Source: an uncultured Flavobacteriales bacterium (GTDB taxonomy: Bacteria > Bacteroidota > Bacteroidia > Flavobacteriales_D > Crocinitomicaceae). Taken from it: DNA of 9,993 nucleotides. Positions 1 to 6,794 of this stretch are shown in pieces. A program made the translations under genes and the position numbers. The stretch is taken from contig CALJKJ010000038.1 in assembly GCA_937973685.1 (NCBI GenBank), positions 1 through 9,993 on the forward strand, in the 5' to 3' direction. The notes beneath the pieces were generated by a model that saw only the letters and a list, made by a program, of their open reading frames with translations, did no database searches and was not told the origin of the DNA. Position 1 is the stretch's first letter, and every line of letters starts with the position of its first letter.

Positions 1-500
1 ATCGCTTTAACCGTTACAACCGTTAAACGCGGTTCTGTATTTGCTGTTATTGTTACTGTTTTAGAAACTTGTTTCTTATCAATTGACTTTGAATTGGGTT
101 TGAATCCTACTTTAATGACATCACTTTTTCCAGGTTGAATTGGACCTTCTGGCTTTTCTGGTGTTGTACAGCCGCAACTTGCTTGCACGTTAGCAATGAG
201 CAATGGTTTTTTACCAGTATTGGTTACAACGAATTCACACGTGTTTTCTGAACCTAACAAAATTGTTCCAAAGTCATGTGTAATTTTGTTCACTTTTAAA
301 GTTGTGAAACTTGCTGCCTCTTCTGCAAGTTCTTTTTCAATTTTAGCTAATTCTGCTGCGTTTTCTTTTGAATAATTCTCATCGTTTTCTCCTCCAGCTT
401 CAATTGCAGATTGAATTTCATTGTCTTTTTTTGTAGTGTCGTTTGCTGAACAAGCACCCAGAACAACTAATACCGATAAACTAAAAATTGCTTTCTTCAT
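1..500 (-). CDS. DUF1573-domain lipoprotein (3' end cut by window edge)
   Basis: The reading frame starts at ATG 498-500 on the minus strand and runs off the left edge after 166 codons. Residues 1-17 form a lipoprotein signal with lipobox L-G-A-C, so Cys17 would be lipidated and the protein anchored in an envelope membrane. An acidic, Ala/Glu-rich linker (about 19-64) leads into an Ig-like DUF1573 domain, recognised by D-F-G-T-I (76-80), a T-N-T-G-K-K-P-L stretch (93-100), S-C-G-C-T (108-112) and a following P-I-x-P-G. DUF1573 proteins are common in Bacteroidetes, and their function is unknown. The domain looks nearly complete, so only a short C-terminus is probably missing. The start lies 3 bases after the stop of the S41 protease, with no ribosome-binding site of its own visible, so it is probably co-transcribed and perhaps translationally coupled. 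Family assignment is firm; role is not. Confidence 0.85.
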   Translation of the reverse strand, partial: MKKAIFSLSVLVVLGACSANDTTKKDNEIQSAIEAGGENDENYSKENAAELAKIEKELAEEAASFTTLKVNKITHDFGTILLGSENTCEFVVTNTGKKPLLIANVQASCGCTTPEKPEGPIQPGKSDVIKVGFKPNSKSIDKKQVSKTVTITANTEPRLTVVTVKA

Positions 501-503
501 GAC

Positions 504-2117
504 TTAATTCGTTGCTAATTTTACTTTTTTATACTCTTTTGAATTTAAAATGGATATTGCTTTTTGCAACATGTCGTTTGAATCGTTGAAAATGTAATAA
601 AAACCATCAAGCCCAAATAAATCCTGAGCAATTGTAGCTTTCAAGCGTAGTTCCATGATGTATTTACTCTTTTTGTATTCCGATTCATTCATCACAATTT
701 TCTTATTTTCCTTATAAGCATAATTTAAAAAATCATCCATCAATTTTTTGTCAATAACGAAGTGTTGTTTGAAATTTTCAATCGATGAATAATCGGTTTT
801 TAAACGATCACGATTTTCATTCACATACGTCAATGAAAACGAATTGAAAGCGCCAGTTCCTGCAACATCTCTGTAGAAATTAGTGATGTAGGTTGTGTCA
901 AGAGGTACAAAAAAATCAGGCATGATACCACCACCTCCATAAACAGTTCTTCCTGTAATTCTTGTTTTGTATTTCAATGAATCAGGAAATTTGATACTAT
1001 CCAAATGCATTAATTCACCATGTTTCAAACGATTAATTTTATCGTTTTCGTATGCGTCCAAATCGGTATAAGGTTTTTGGATAAAACGACCAGTTGGCGT
1101 ATAAAAACGTGCAATTGTTAGTCGCACGACTGATCCATCAGATAAATCGATAGGACGCTGAACCAATCCTTTTCCAAATGTTCTGCGACCAACTAAAATT
1201 CCTCTGTCCCAATCTTGAATTGCACCTGCAAGAATTTCGCTAGCAGAAGCAGAGTTTTCGTCTACAAGCACAACTAACTTACCACTTTCCCAATTCCCAG
1301 GATAACGTGCTGTTAATTCTTGACGTGGTTGAACGCGACCTTCGGAATAAACAATTAATTTGTTTTCAGATAAAAACTCATCAGCTATAACTTGTGCCGC
1401 TTGTAACAATCCGCCACCATTTCCTTGTAAGTCAAGAATAAGGCTTTCCATTCCTGCACTTTTTAATTGGTAGAAACCTTTCAATAACTCTTCATGAGAA
1501 GTACGCGCAAATGTGTTTAGTTTGATATAACCAATTCCAGGCGCAACCATGTACGCACAATCAACTGAATTTACTGGGATTTTATCGCGAGTAATTGTAA
1601 AGTTAAGCGGTTTACTTTGACCATTTCGTTTCACATCAATTGCTACTTTCGAACCTAAATCACCCATTAACTTTTCGCGCACTTGGCTATTTTTTAATCC
1701 TACTCCAGCTATCGATTTACCATCTACAGCAATAATTCGGTCTCCAGCTCTTAGTCCAATTTTTTCTGATGGTCCTCCTGGAATTGTTTCCACAACCATT
1801 AAGGTGTCTTTCAATAGTTGGAAACGAATACCAATCCCAACAAAATTACCTTCAATTCGTTGATTCGCGTCGTCCACATCGTCTTTAGAAATGTATGTCG
1901 AATGTGGATCCAATTTTTCCAACATGCCAATGATTGCTGCATCTATTAGTTCGTTTTCTTTCACATCATCCACATAAAGACGGTTGATATTCATCAATAA
2001 TTCATCTATTCTATTTCCTCCATAAATGGTATTGACTTGTTTGTTGTCGTTTGCTTGTTGCGCAAAAACAACGGCATTAAAAGTGAAGCAAATAATTAGA
2101 ATAAGAATGTTCTTCAT
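504..2117 (-). CDS. Exported S41 (C-terminal processing) peptidase with PDZ domain
   Basis: A 537-residue protease of the CtpA/Prc type. Residues 1-20 are a Sec signal peptide ending near F-A-Q, so it should act in the periplasm or envelope. A helical N-terminal segment (about 35-80) is followed by a PDZ domain (about 88-170) with the peptide-binding loop V-G-I-G-I (93-97) and L-R-A-G-D-R-I (122-128). The S41 core follows, with G-Y-I-K-L (196-200), D-L-Q-G-N-G-G-G (229-236), S-A-S-A-S-E (289-294) and F-G-K-G-L-V-Q (314-320). By family alignment the catalytic dyad is Ser291/Lys316, assisted by Gln320; the Ser-Lys spacing of 25 equals that in E. coli Prc. All needed residues are present. Residues about 400-537 form a C-terminal region beyond the core, common in Bacteroidetes members. 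S41 proteases trim C-terminal tails of envelope proteins; the substrate here is unknown. It is the first gene of a pair with the DUF1573 lipoprotein. I saw no clear promoter in the 181-base divergent gap upstream. Confidence 0.93.
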   Translation of the reverse strand: MKNILILIICFTFNAVVFAQQANDNKQVNTIYGGNRIDELLMNINRLYVDDVKENELIDAAIIGMLEKLDPHSTYISKDDVDDANQRIEGNFVGIGIRFQLLKDTLMVVETIPGGPSEKIGLRAGDRIIAVDGKSIAGVGLKNSQVREKLMGDLGSKVAIDVKRNGQSKPLNFTITRDKIPVNSVDCAYMVAPGIGYIKLNTFARTSHEELLKGFYQLKSAGMESLILDLQGNGGGLLQAAQVIADEFLSENKLIVYSEGRVQPRQELTARYPGNWESGKLVVLVDENSASASEILAGAIQDWDRGILVGRRTFGKGLVQRPIDLSDGSVVRLTIARFYTPTGRFIQKPYTDLDAYENDKINRLKHGELMHLDSIKFPDSLKYKTRITGRTVYGGGGIMPDFFVPLDTTYITNFYRDVAGTGAFNSFSLTYVNENRDRLKTDYSSIENFKQHFVIDKKLMDDFLNYAYKENKKIVMNESEYKKSKYIMELRLKATIAQDLFGLDGFYYIFNDSNDMLQKAISILNSKEYKKVKLATN

Positions 2118-2250
2118 GATGTTTTAAATATTAAAGTACTAAAATAACGAAAAGCCAGCAGTAATAATGAAATTAACATTTTTTTAGCAGACATCAGTTA
2201 TACCAATAAGATACAGGTTACGAACAAAATAGTGTTTATGCTTTGTTGAA

Positions 2251-2279
2251 TTGTATTTTATACAAAATGTGTAATTTGG
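2251..2279 (+). promoter_or_regulatory. Possible Bacteroidetes-type promoter for the NlpC/P60 gene
   Basis: TTG at 2251-2253 is followed 18 bases later by TAATTTGG (2272-2279), one mismatch from the Bacteroidetes -7 consensus TAnnTTTG. This would put transcription start about 10-15 bases before the ATG at 2299. The intergenic DNA is very AT-rich, so a chance match is possible. I saw no other structure in this 181-base gap. Confidence 0.3.
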
Positions 2280-2298
2280 TTTTATAAATAGAGCTTTC

Positions 2299-3204
2299 AT
2301 GAAATTCGTTGTATCAGTTGTTTTTCTTTTTGTTGCATTACAAGCATTTACTCAAAATAGAGTGCTTGATAAATTGGAAGTTTATTACGAACAAGGTCAT
2401 TACGGATTGGTTTATCGCAAAGCAAATCAATTATTGAATAAGCCTGAATACGATTTTTCGATACAACCGACGTTTTATAAAAGTTTGTCCTTGATGCGAC
2501 TTGCAACAACTTCAAAAAAAATTCAGTTAAAACATTACGAACTTGGAGAAGCACGTGATTTGTATTTAAAGGTGCTCGCTTCGCCAGATGCTTCAAAAGT
2601 TATACATGCGCATTTGAATCAATTGGTTGAACTGAAAGCGTATTTAAACACGCAATTAATTGCTTGCAAAACAGCTGGGAACACCAAACAATACGATGAA
2701 TTGAAGCAAATTTTAGATCAATTATTTGATGATATTCCTGATAAAGTGGGGGTGCCGATCATTAAAACTACCCCAGCAACAACAAATTACCCGGATTTTG
2801 TAGAATCAAAAGCTACCGTAAAGTTCCGTAATGACGTAATAACGTATGCGAATCAACAACTTGGAATTCCTTACAAATGGGCAGGTGTCGACACTGCTGG
2901 ATTTGACTGTTCGGGTTTCACGAGTTATGTTTTTGCGGCTTTCAAAAAGGAACTTCCGAGAAGAGCTGTTGATCAATACCAATTAGCTCGAAAAGTAGAT
3001 AGAAAAAATGTACGCAAGGGTGATTTAGTTTTTTTCGACAGCGGATCAGGTATTTCACATGTAGGAATTATTGTTTCTGAAAAAGGTCAAGAATTGACAA
3101 TGATTCATGCGAGTTCAAGTAAAGGAGTAGTCATTACTTCCATTGATAACACGCCCTATTGGTTGGATAGACTGGTCGGTTTCGGGACGTTTATTGCGAA
3201 TTAG
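2299..3204 (+). CDS. Secreted NlpC/P60 family cysteine peptidase
   Basis: A 301-residue protein with a Sec signal peptide (1-19, ending F-T-Q). Residues about 22-145 are predicted largely helical, with a TPR-like look near 28-48, and probably form a targeting or protein-binding module; this part is not assigned to a named family. The C-terminal NlpC/P60 domain (about 175-301) opens with I-P-Y-K-W-A-G (190-196). It carries the nucleophile Cys204 in F-D-C-S-G-F, His254 in G-I-S-H-V-G-I and the third polar residue His270 in M-I-H-A-S-S, a complete Cys-His-His triad. Family members cut D-Glu-meso-diaminopimelate or related links in peptidoglycan stem peptides, so cell-wall remodelling or recycling is the likely role. 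It is transcribed alone. Its last 14 bases overlap the 3' end of the opposite-strand membrane-protein gene, and I see no intrinsic terminator after it. Confidence 0.9.
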   Translation: MKFVVSVVFLFVALQAFTQNRVLDKLEVYYEQGHYGLVYRKANQLLNKPEYDFSIQPTFYKSLSLMRLATTSKKIQLKHYELGEARDLYLKVLASPDASKVIHAHLNQLVELKAYLNTQLIACKTAGNTKQYDELKQILDQLFDDIPDKVGVPIIKTTPATTNYPDFVESKATVKFRNDVITYANQQLGIPYKWAGVDTAGFDCSGFTSYVFAAFKKELPRRAVDQYQLARKVDRKNVRKGDLVFFDSGSGISHVGIIVSEKGQELTMIHASSSKGVVITSIDNTPYWLDRLVGFGTFIAN

Positions 3205-3703
3205 CAGTTAATTTTGTGCGTAATTGAAGCAATCCTAATGCGACTATCAAAAACATCATACTTATTCCAACGATACTAGGAATGTATGTTTTGTCATTAA
3301 ATGTACTGTTCAATAAACTTACGAATGAGAAAACACCAATTATTTGTTGGGTGTAATGTGCTTTTTTTGAATGGAAATCAGATTGTGTTTGACTCATTAA
3401 ACAAGCGATCAATGCTAATCCCATAGCAATGGTCATGATTTTCCAATAATCGTCAAATTGAATGATGTCAATCAAGTAAAAACCGATTAAAAAACCATTA
3501 GCAAATAGAATTACTCGGTTCAATTGTATCCAATGCAATCCTTTTGTTTGCAGTGTTGCAAGTGACACAAACGACAATTGGAAAAGTCCAATAGAATAGG
3601 GGAGTATGGTTGTTAATTCCCACAATTTGAAATAGTATCCAACAAATAAAAGAATACAACAAGAAAGTGTTACTCCAAAAATCAACTTAATAAGTTTGTT
3701 CAT
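3191..3703 (-). CDS. Hypothetical multi-pass membrane protein
   Basis: I do not recognise a family for this 170-residue protein. Hydrophobic stretches near residues 5-24, 32-50, 63-82, 89-104, 120-132 and 142-160 suggest five or six transmembrane helices joined by short loops, with almost no soluble domain. The only longer polar loop is about 104-119 (T-Q-S-D-F-H-S-K-K-A-H). The ATG at 3701-3703 gives a plausible membrane N-terminus of the form M-N-K-L-I-K-L. The gene is convergent with the NlpC/P60 gene and overlaps it by 14 bases. It lies downstream of the agmatinase on the same strand but is separated from it by a hairpin terminator, so it is probably transcribed alone. An A/T-rich TATAATTTG-like stretch just upstream may be its -7 box. 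No function can be inferred. Confidence 0.7.
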   Translation of the reverse strand: MNKLIKLIFGVTLSCCILLFVGYYFKLWELTTILPYSIGLFQLSFVSLATLQTKGLHWIQLNRVILFANGFLIGFYLIDIIQFDDYWKIMTIAMGLALIACLMSQTQSDFHSKKAHYTQQIIGVFSFVSLLNSTFNDKTYIPSIVGISMMFLIVALGLLQLRTKLTANSQ

Positions 3704-3732
3704 ACAATCAAATTATACCACGAATGTAAACT

Positions 3733-3757
3733 AAAAAACGCATCCAAATTGAATGCG
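3733..3757 (-). terminator. Intrinsic terminator of the polyamine operon
   Basis: Read on the minus strand, CGCATTC - loop AATTT - GGATGCG forms a 7-bp stem (one T-G wobble) at 3739-3757, followed at once by six T residues (3738-3733). It lies 22 bases past the agmatinase stop codon, where the end of the speDE-speB transcript would be expected. It also separates that operon from the downstream membrane-protein gene. Confidence 0.75.
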
Positions 3758-3779
3758 CTTTTATTTCTATAAATTTTTA

Positions 3780-4826
3780 TCAATAATTGACAAGTCTACT
3801 TTTCTCAGTTGCACAAATTAAGTTCCACAAGGCGCGCGCACCAACATTTGCATCCCAATCGCCTGTTTCACCTGGAGCTACTTCGTTCAAGTCAAACCCA
3901 ACTATTTTTCGTCCGCTTTCGACTAATTGAAAAAACAAATAATTGATTTGTTCCAATTCAAACCCTCCAACAACTGGCGTTCCTGTATGGGGACAAAGTG
4001 ATGGGTGTAATCCGTCAATATCAAAAGAAATGTATACGTTTTGAGGTAATTCATTGATAATGGATGCGACGATTGATTGCCACGATTCACCATTGAACAA
4101 GCGTTCTTTCAACGACCAATCAAAAAATGTTGTGACACGAGCTTCGTTTGCAATCAATTCAACTTCTGAATGTGCGACATCACGAATTCCTACTTGTACA
4201 AGTTTTTGTAAATTGTTACAAGAAGATAACACGTTGTGCATGATACTTGCATGCGACTGTTGAAATCCTTCGTACGCATCGCGCAAATCAGCATGTGCAT
4301 CAATTTGTAGGATACCAAAGTCCTTACCTTGTTCATCAATAGCTTGAATCAACCCAAGTGGCGTACTATGTTCACCACCTAAAACGGCTACAATTTTCCC
4401 TTCGTTTAATAACTTGGTACTACGTTCTTTGAGATTGATTTTTAACTGTTCAGATGTTTCATTTATTTTAGATACGCTCTCGTAAAACGGTGAGTCTTGC
4501 GTTAAAACACCACCATTTTCTAAAAAATCAATATACTGAACAGCCTCAATGCACAACAAGTCGTTTATTTGCTTGATTTCATCTGAAATAGGCGTCATAA
4601 ACACTTTCGTATTCCACGCATTAGGCAATTGTGGGTGATAAAAATCCAATTGGGTACTTGCCTCTAAAATTGCTTTTGGGCCATCACTTGTACCTTTACC
4701 GTATGAAGCTGTTGCATCCCAAGGAACAGGAATCACAACAATCGTTGCATCATTTTCAGCAACAGGGAATCCGAACAAATTACCGTTTGCTATTCCAACG
4801 CCGTTTGGATCAAAATTACTTTCCAT
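3780..4826 (-). CDS. speB: Agmatinase-type ureohydrolase
   Basis: A 348-residue cytoplasmic enzyme of the arginase/agmatinase superfamily, which hydrolyses a guanidino group to urea using a two-manganese centre. All metal ligands are visible: His153 in G-G-E-H-S, Asp176/His178/Asp180 in I-D-A-H-A-D, and Asp269/Asp271 in F-D-I-D-G-L. Glu315 sits in the conserved F-D-L-N-E-V-A-P block. The H-T-G-T-P-V-V-G-G stretch (280-288) resembles agmatinases (PGTGTPxxGG) more than arginases. It is longer than the usual ~300 residues because of an extra segment around residues 75-135. The ATG lies inside the 3' end of the speD-speE fusion gene (11-base overlap), implying co-transcription and coupled translation. 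That context favours agmatine to putrescine as its reaction, feeding spermidine synthesis. Arginase, guanidinobutyrase or formiminoglutamase activity cannot be excluded from sequence alone. Confidence 0.85.
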   Translation of the reverse strand: MESNFDPNGVGIANGNLFGFPVAENDATIVVIPVPWDATASYGKGTSDGPKAILEASTQLDFYHPQLPNAWNTKVFMTPISDEIKQINDLLCIEAVQYIDFLENGGVLTQDSPFYESVSKINETSEQLKINLKERSTKLLNEGKIVAVLGGEHSTPLGLIQAIDEQGKDFGILQIDAHADLRDAYEGFQQSHASIMHNVLSSCNNLQKLVQVGIRDVAHSEVELIANEARVTTFFDWSLKERLFNGESWQSIVASIINELPQNVYISFDIDGLHPSLCPHTGTPVVGGFELEQINYLFFQLVESGRKIVGFDLNEVAPGETGDWDANVGARALWNLICATEKSRLVNY

Positions 4827-6102
4827 TCAACAATGATTTCACGAAGTTTGGTAAAGCAAAAGTAGCTGTGTGAATATCTGAATTGTAATATTTTAATCCT
4901 TTTTCAGCAACAAATGCATCAATAGTAGCAGTCTCGTTTACTGTTTTCGGATGTTTCGCATCTTTCAAACCGTATTGGAAACTCCACATTCCTGTTGGAT
5001 ATGTAGGCACATAAAACAACGAAACTGGTGCGTTTTCTTTTCCGAAAATATGTTGTAAAGTCACGTTTAATTCCGTGAAAGCATGCTCGTTGAATTTTGG
5101 TGATTCACCTTGAGCGACTAAAATCCCTCCTGGTTTTAATGCATTGTAACAATTTCTGTAAAATTCTACAGAGAACAATCCTTCAGCTGGTCCAACAGGA
5201 TCAGAACCGTCAACTATAATAATGTCGTATGATTCAGGAGCAGCTTCTTTTGCATGAGCAATACCATCACCTACGATTAAGTTTAATTTTGGGTGATCAA
5301 ATGAAGCAGCAATAGAAGGTAAAAATTCTTTACATGCGTCAATAACAGCACCATCAATTTCAACCATTGTTACTTTTTCAACTCCTTCGTGTTTCAATAC
5401 TTCACGCACTGTTCCACCGTCACCACCACCGATAACTAAAATATTTTTTGCCGCACCATGTGTAAACAAAGCAGGGTGAGATATCATTTCGTGGTAATGG
5501 AATTCATCTTTTTCAGTTGTCATGAACATATCGTCCAAGGTCAACATCTTACCGTATTTAGGTGATTCTAAGATACGTACACGTTGGAAAGGTGATTGTA
5601 CATCGAAGAAAACTTCACCTGTATAACGAAGCGATAATGCTTGATTATCGTCTTTATCTGTAAACCAAACGTTTCTTGTGTACATTTCTGGATTAGTCCA
5701 TTCAGCAGCTTTTTGGCGCATTGACGAAATATCAAAATCATTACGCGTCAATAACTGAACGGCACCACGTTTCATTTCTAAAGCTGAGTAATTTTTAGCA
5801 CCAAAGCATTCTTTCAAATAATCGAAAGAAATCCACGCATCCATTTCACCACAAGTAAATAAATCGACTGCTGCATATCCGTACTCTGGCCATGTATGAA
5901 TGGCTAAGTGACTTTCTTGAATCACTACAACACCCGAAACACCATAAGGAGAAAAGTGGTGAAAAGTTGAATTAATTACTGTTGCTCCAGCTTTTAAGGC
6001 TGCATCCACCATATCACGTTCGATTGATGAAACATCATTCATAATGTGCGGATCGCACCCCATAAATTCTACCAAAATGTGGTTTCCCAAAGCATTACTC
6101 AT
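4816..6102 (-). CDS. speD-speE: Fused S-adenosylmethionine decarboxylase - spermidine synthase
   Basis: A 428-residue two-domain enzyme. Residues about 1-125 are a class 1B SpeD. The Q-E-S-H-L-A-I-H-T-W-P-E block (62-73) contains the self-cleavage site Glu63/Ser64, where Ser64 becomes the pyruvoyl cofactor, and the catalytic His69; Cys84 lies in F-T-C-G. Residues about 143-428 are a spermidine synthase close in motif pattern to the Bacillus type: D-E-F-H-Y-H-E-M (199-206), G-G-G-D-G-G (225-230), V-E-I-D (247-250), V-D-G-S-D-P-V-G-P-A (297-306, catalytic Asp298) and P-T-Y-P-T-G-M-W (365-372). The N-terminal half would make decarboxylated AdoMet and the C-terminal half would transfer its aminopropyl group to putrescine, giving spermidine. 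SpeD self-processing should leave a 63-residue beta chain and a ~365-residue alpha chain carrying SpeE. No frameshift or stop separates the domains, so this is a true fusion. It leads the operon and overlaps the agmatinase start. Confidence 0.95.
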   Translation of the reverse strand: MSNALGNHILVEFMGCDPHIMNDVSSIERDMVDAALKAGATVINSTFHHFSPYGVSGVVVIQESHLAIHTWPEYGYAAVDLFTCGEMDAWISFDYLKECFGAKNYSALEMKRGAVQLLTRNDFDISSMRQKAAEWTNPEMYTRNVWFTDKDDNQALSLRYTGEVFFDVQSPFQRVRILESPKYGKMLTLDDMFMTTEKDEFHYHEMISHPALFTHGAAKNILVIGGGDGGTVREVLKHEGVEKVTMVEIDGAVIDACKEFLPSIAASFDHPKLNLIVGDGIAHAKEAAPESYDIIIVDGSDPVGPAEGLFSVEFYRNCYNALKPGGILVAQGESPKFNEHAFTELNVTLQHIFGKENAPVSLFYVPTYPTGMWSFQYGLKDAKHPKTVNETATIDAFVAEKGLKYYNSDIHTATFALPNFVKSLLNGK

Positions 6103-6137
6103 TGTCTTGTGTTGTATAAATTAAAAAAATCAAAGCG

Positions 6138-6145
6138 CAAATTTA
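6138..6145 (-). promoter_or_regulatory. -7 box of the speDE promoter
   Basis: On the minus strand this reads TAAATTTG, an exact fit to the Bacteroidetes -7 consensus TAnnTTTG, 35 bases before the speDE ATG. No good -33 TTG stands at the expected distance. Just upstream lies a small perfect inverted repeat (AAGCT - 5 bases - AGCTT, 6145-6159) that could be an operator between the two promoter elements. The rest of the 129-base gap to the DUF2452-like gene shows nothing else. Confidence 0.45.
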
Positions 6146-6231
6146 AGCTAAATCAGCTTCTTAAGCCGTGTTTTAACAAGAAAATAGCTAAAATTAATCG
6201 ATTGTTAAATAGAAATTGATAGTATCGTAAA

Positions 6232-6690
6232 CTATTCCCAGTTCAAATCTTCGTTTTTTCGAAGAATATCCCATGTGTGGTCAGCCAACAAACGAATTTC
6301 GGCAACGAAGGTATAGTTGTGTTTGGAACGCCCCCAATCTTCAGGTCCAATCAAAGAAAGCAATTGTTGTCCATCTTCTTTTTCGTACAAAAAGTAAACG
6401 TGATTGATTAGTGGCTCGAAGCGCATTTCGGCCAAGTAAATACGTTCTGAAATTGATTTTCTAGATTGCAATTTCTTTGCTTGTTCAGCCAATAATTGCA
6501 TTTGTTCGTAAATCTGGTGAAGTTGAATATCTGTTTGTTGTTCCATTGCACTTAGTGCACGACCTTTCAGTTTACCTTGATCTTCTGGCTTAATCAATGC
6601 ACTTCCACTGTGATGCGCGTAGGGAAGGGTACTCGGATTTTCGGTAATTTTATCTTTATCGATTGGATTTACAAAATCTTCTTTTTTCAT
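6232..6690 (-). CDS. DUF2452-like protein of unknown function
   Basis: A 152-residue soluble protein without signal peptide or membrane segment. I chose the ATG at 6688-6690; the open frame extends 36 bases further to a TTG, but that start is less likely because it adds residues unlike the rest. A conserved-looking block H-S-G-S-A-L-I-K-P-E-D (27-37) and L-K-G-R-A-L (41-46) is followed by a Gln/Glu-rich helix (about 47-77, probably a coiled coil). A more hydrophobic C-terminal part contains E-P-L-I-N-H-V-Y-F-L-Y (92-102), L-S-L-I-G-P-E-D-W (111-119) and further helix. From memory this matches DUF2452, a small cytoplasmic family without known function; I could not confirm it by search. It follows efp but is separated by a strong terminator, so it probably has its own promoter. 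Confidence 0.75.
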   Translation of the reverse strand: MKKEDFVNPIDKDKITENPSTLPYAHHSGSALIKPEDQGKLKGRALSAMEQQTDIQLHQIYEQMQLLAEQAKKLQSRKSISERIYLAEMRFEPLINHVYFLYEKEDGQQLLSLIGPEDWGRSKHNYTFVAEIRLLADHTWDILRKNEDLNWE

Positions 6691-6719
6691 ACTACTTAAA
6701 CAAGCAAAGGTTATAATTG

Positions 6720-6747
6720 TTGACAAAAGCGTGAAATTTTGACAAAA
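6720..6747 (-). repeat. Pair of 9-base direct repeats upstream of the DUF2452-like gene
   Basis: TTGACAAAA (plus-strand reading) occurs at 6720-6728 and again at 6739-6747, a period of 19 bases. The repeats sit between the efp terminator and the DUF2452-like start, where that gene's promoter should be. They may be operator half-sites or chance, since the second copy merges with a poly-A run. Confidence 0.3.
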
Positions 6748-6775
6748 AAAAAGGAAACCAAGCGATTCCCTTTTT
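6744..6775 (-). terminator. Intrinsic terminator of efp
   Basis: On the minus strand AAAAAGGGAA - loop TCGCTTGG - TTTCCTTTTT forms a 10-bp stem with one G-T wobble (6775-6748), with the T-run continuing to 6744. It begins 19 bases after the efp stop codon. Because the stem carries both an A-run and a T-run it could also work on the other strand, but no plus-strand gene leads into it. Confidence 0.8.
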
Positions 6776-6794
6776 AAATTTTTATGGTTTGAAC

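Noticed and set aside
2348..2596. Minus-strand open frame of 82 codons inside the NlpC/P60 gene
   Set aside because: Lies wholly within a well-supported gene on the other strand, has no recognisable domain and no promoter; it is a shadow frame.
4816..6102. Possible sequencing or assembly error joining separate speD and speE genes
   Set aside because: Both domains are complete and joined by a natural linker (about 125-143) in one frame; fused forms are known in bacteria, so a true fusion is more likely.
6691..6726. Upstream TTG extension of the DUF2452-like protein with a lipobox-like cysteine
   Set aside because: It needs a TTG start and would give a poor signal sequence; the ATG at 6690 opens a protein with a typical soluble N-terminus.
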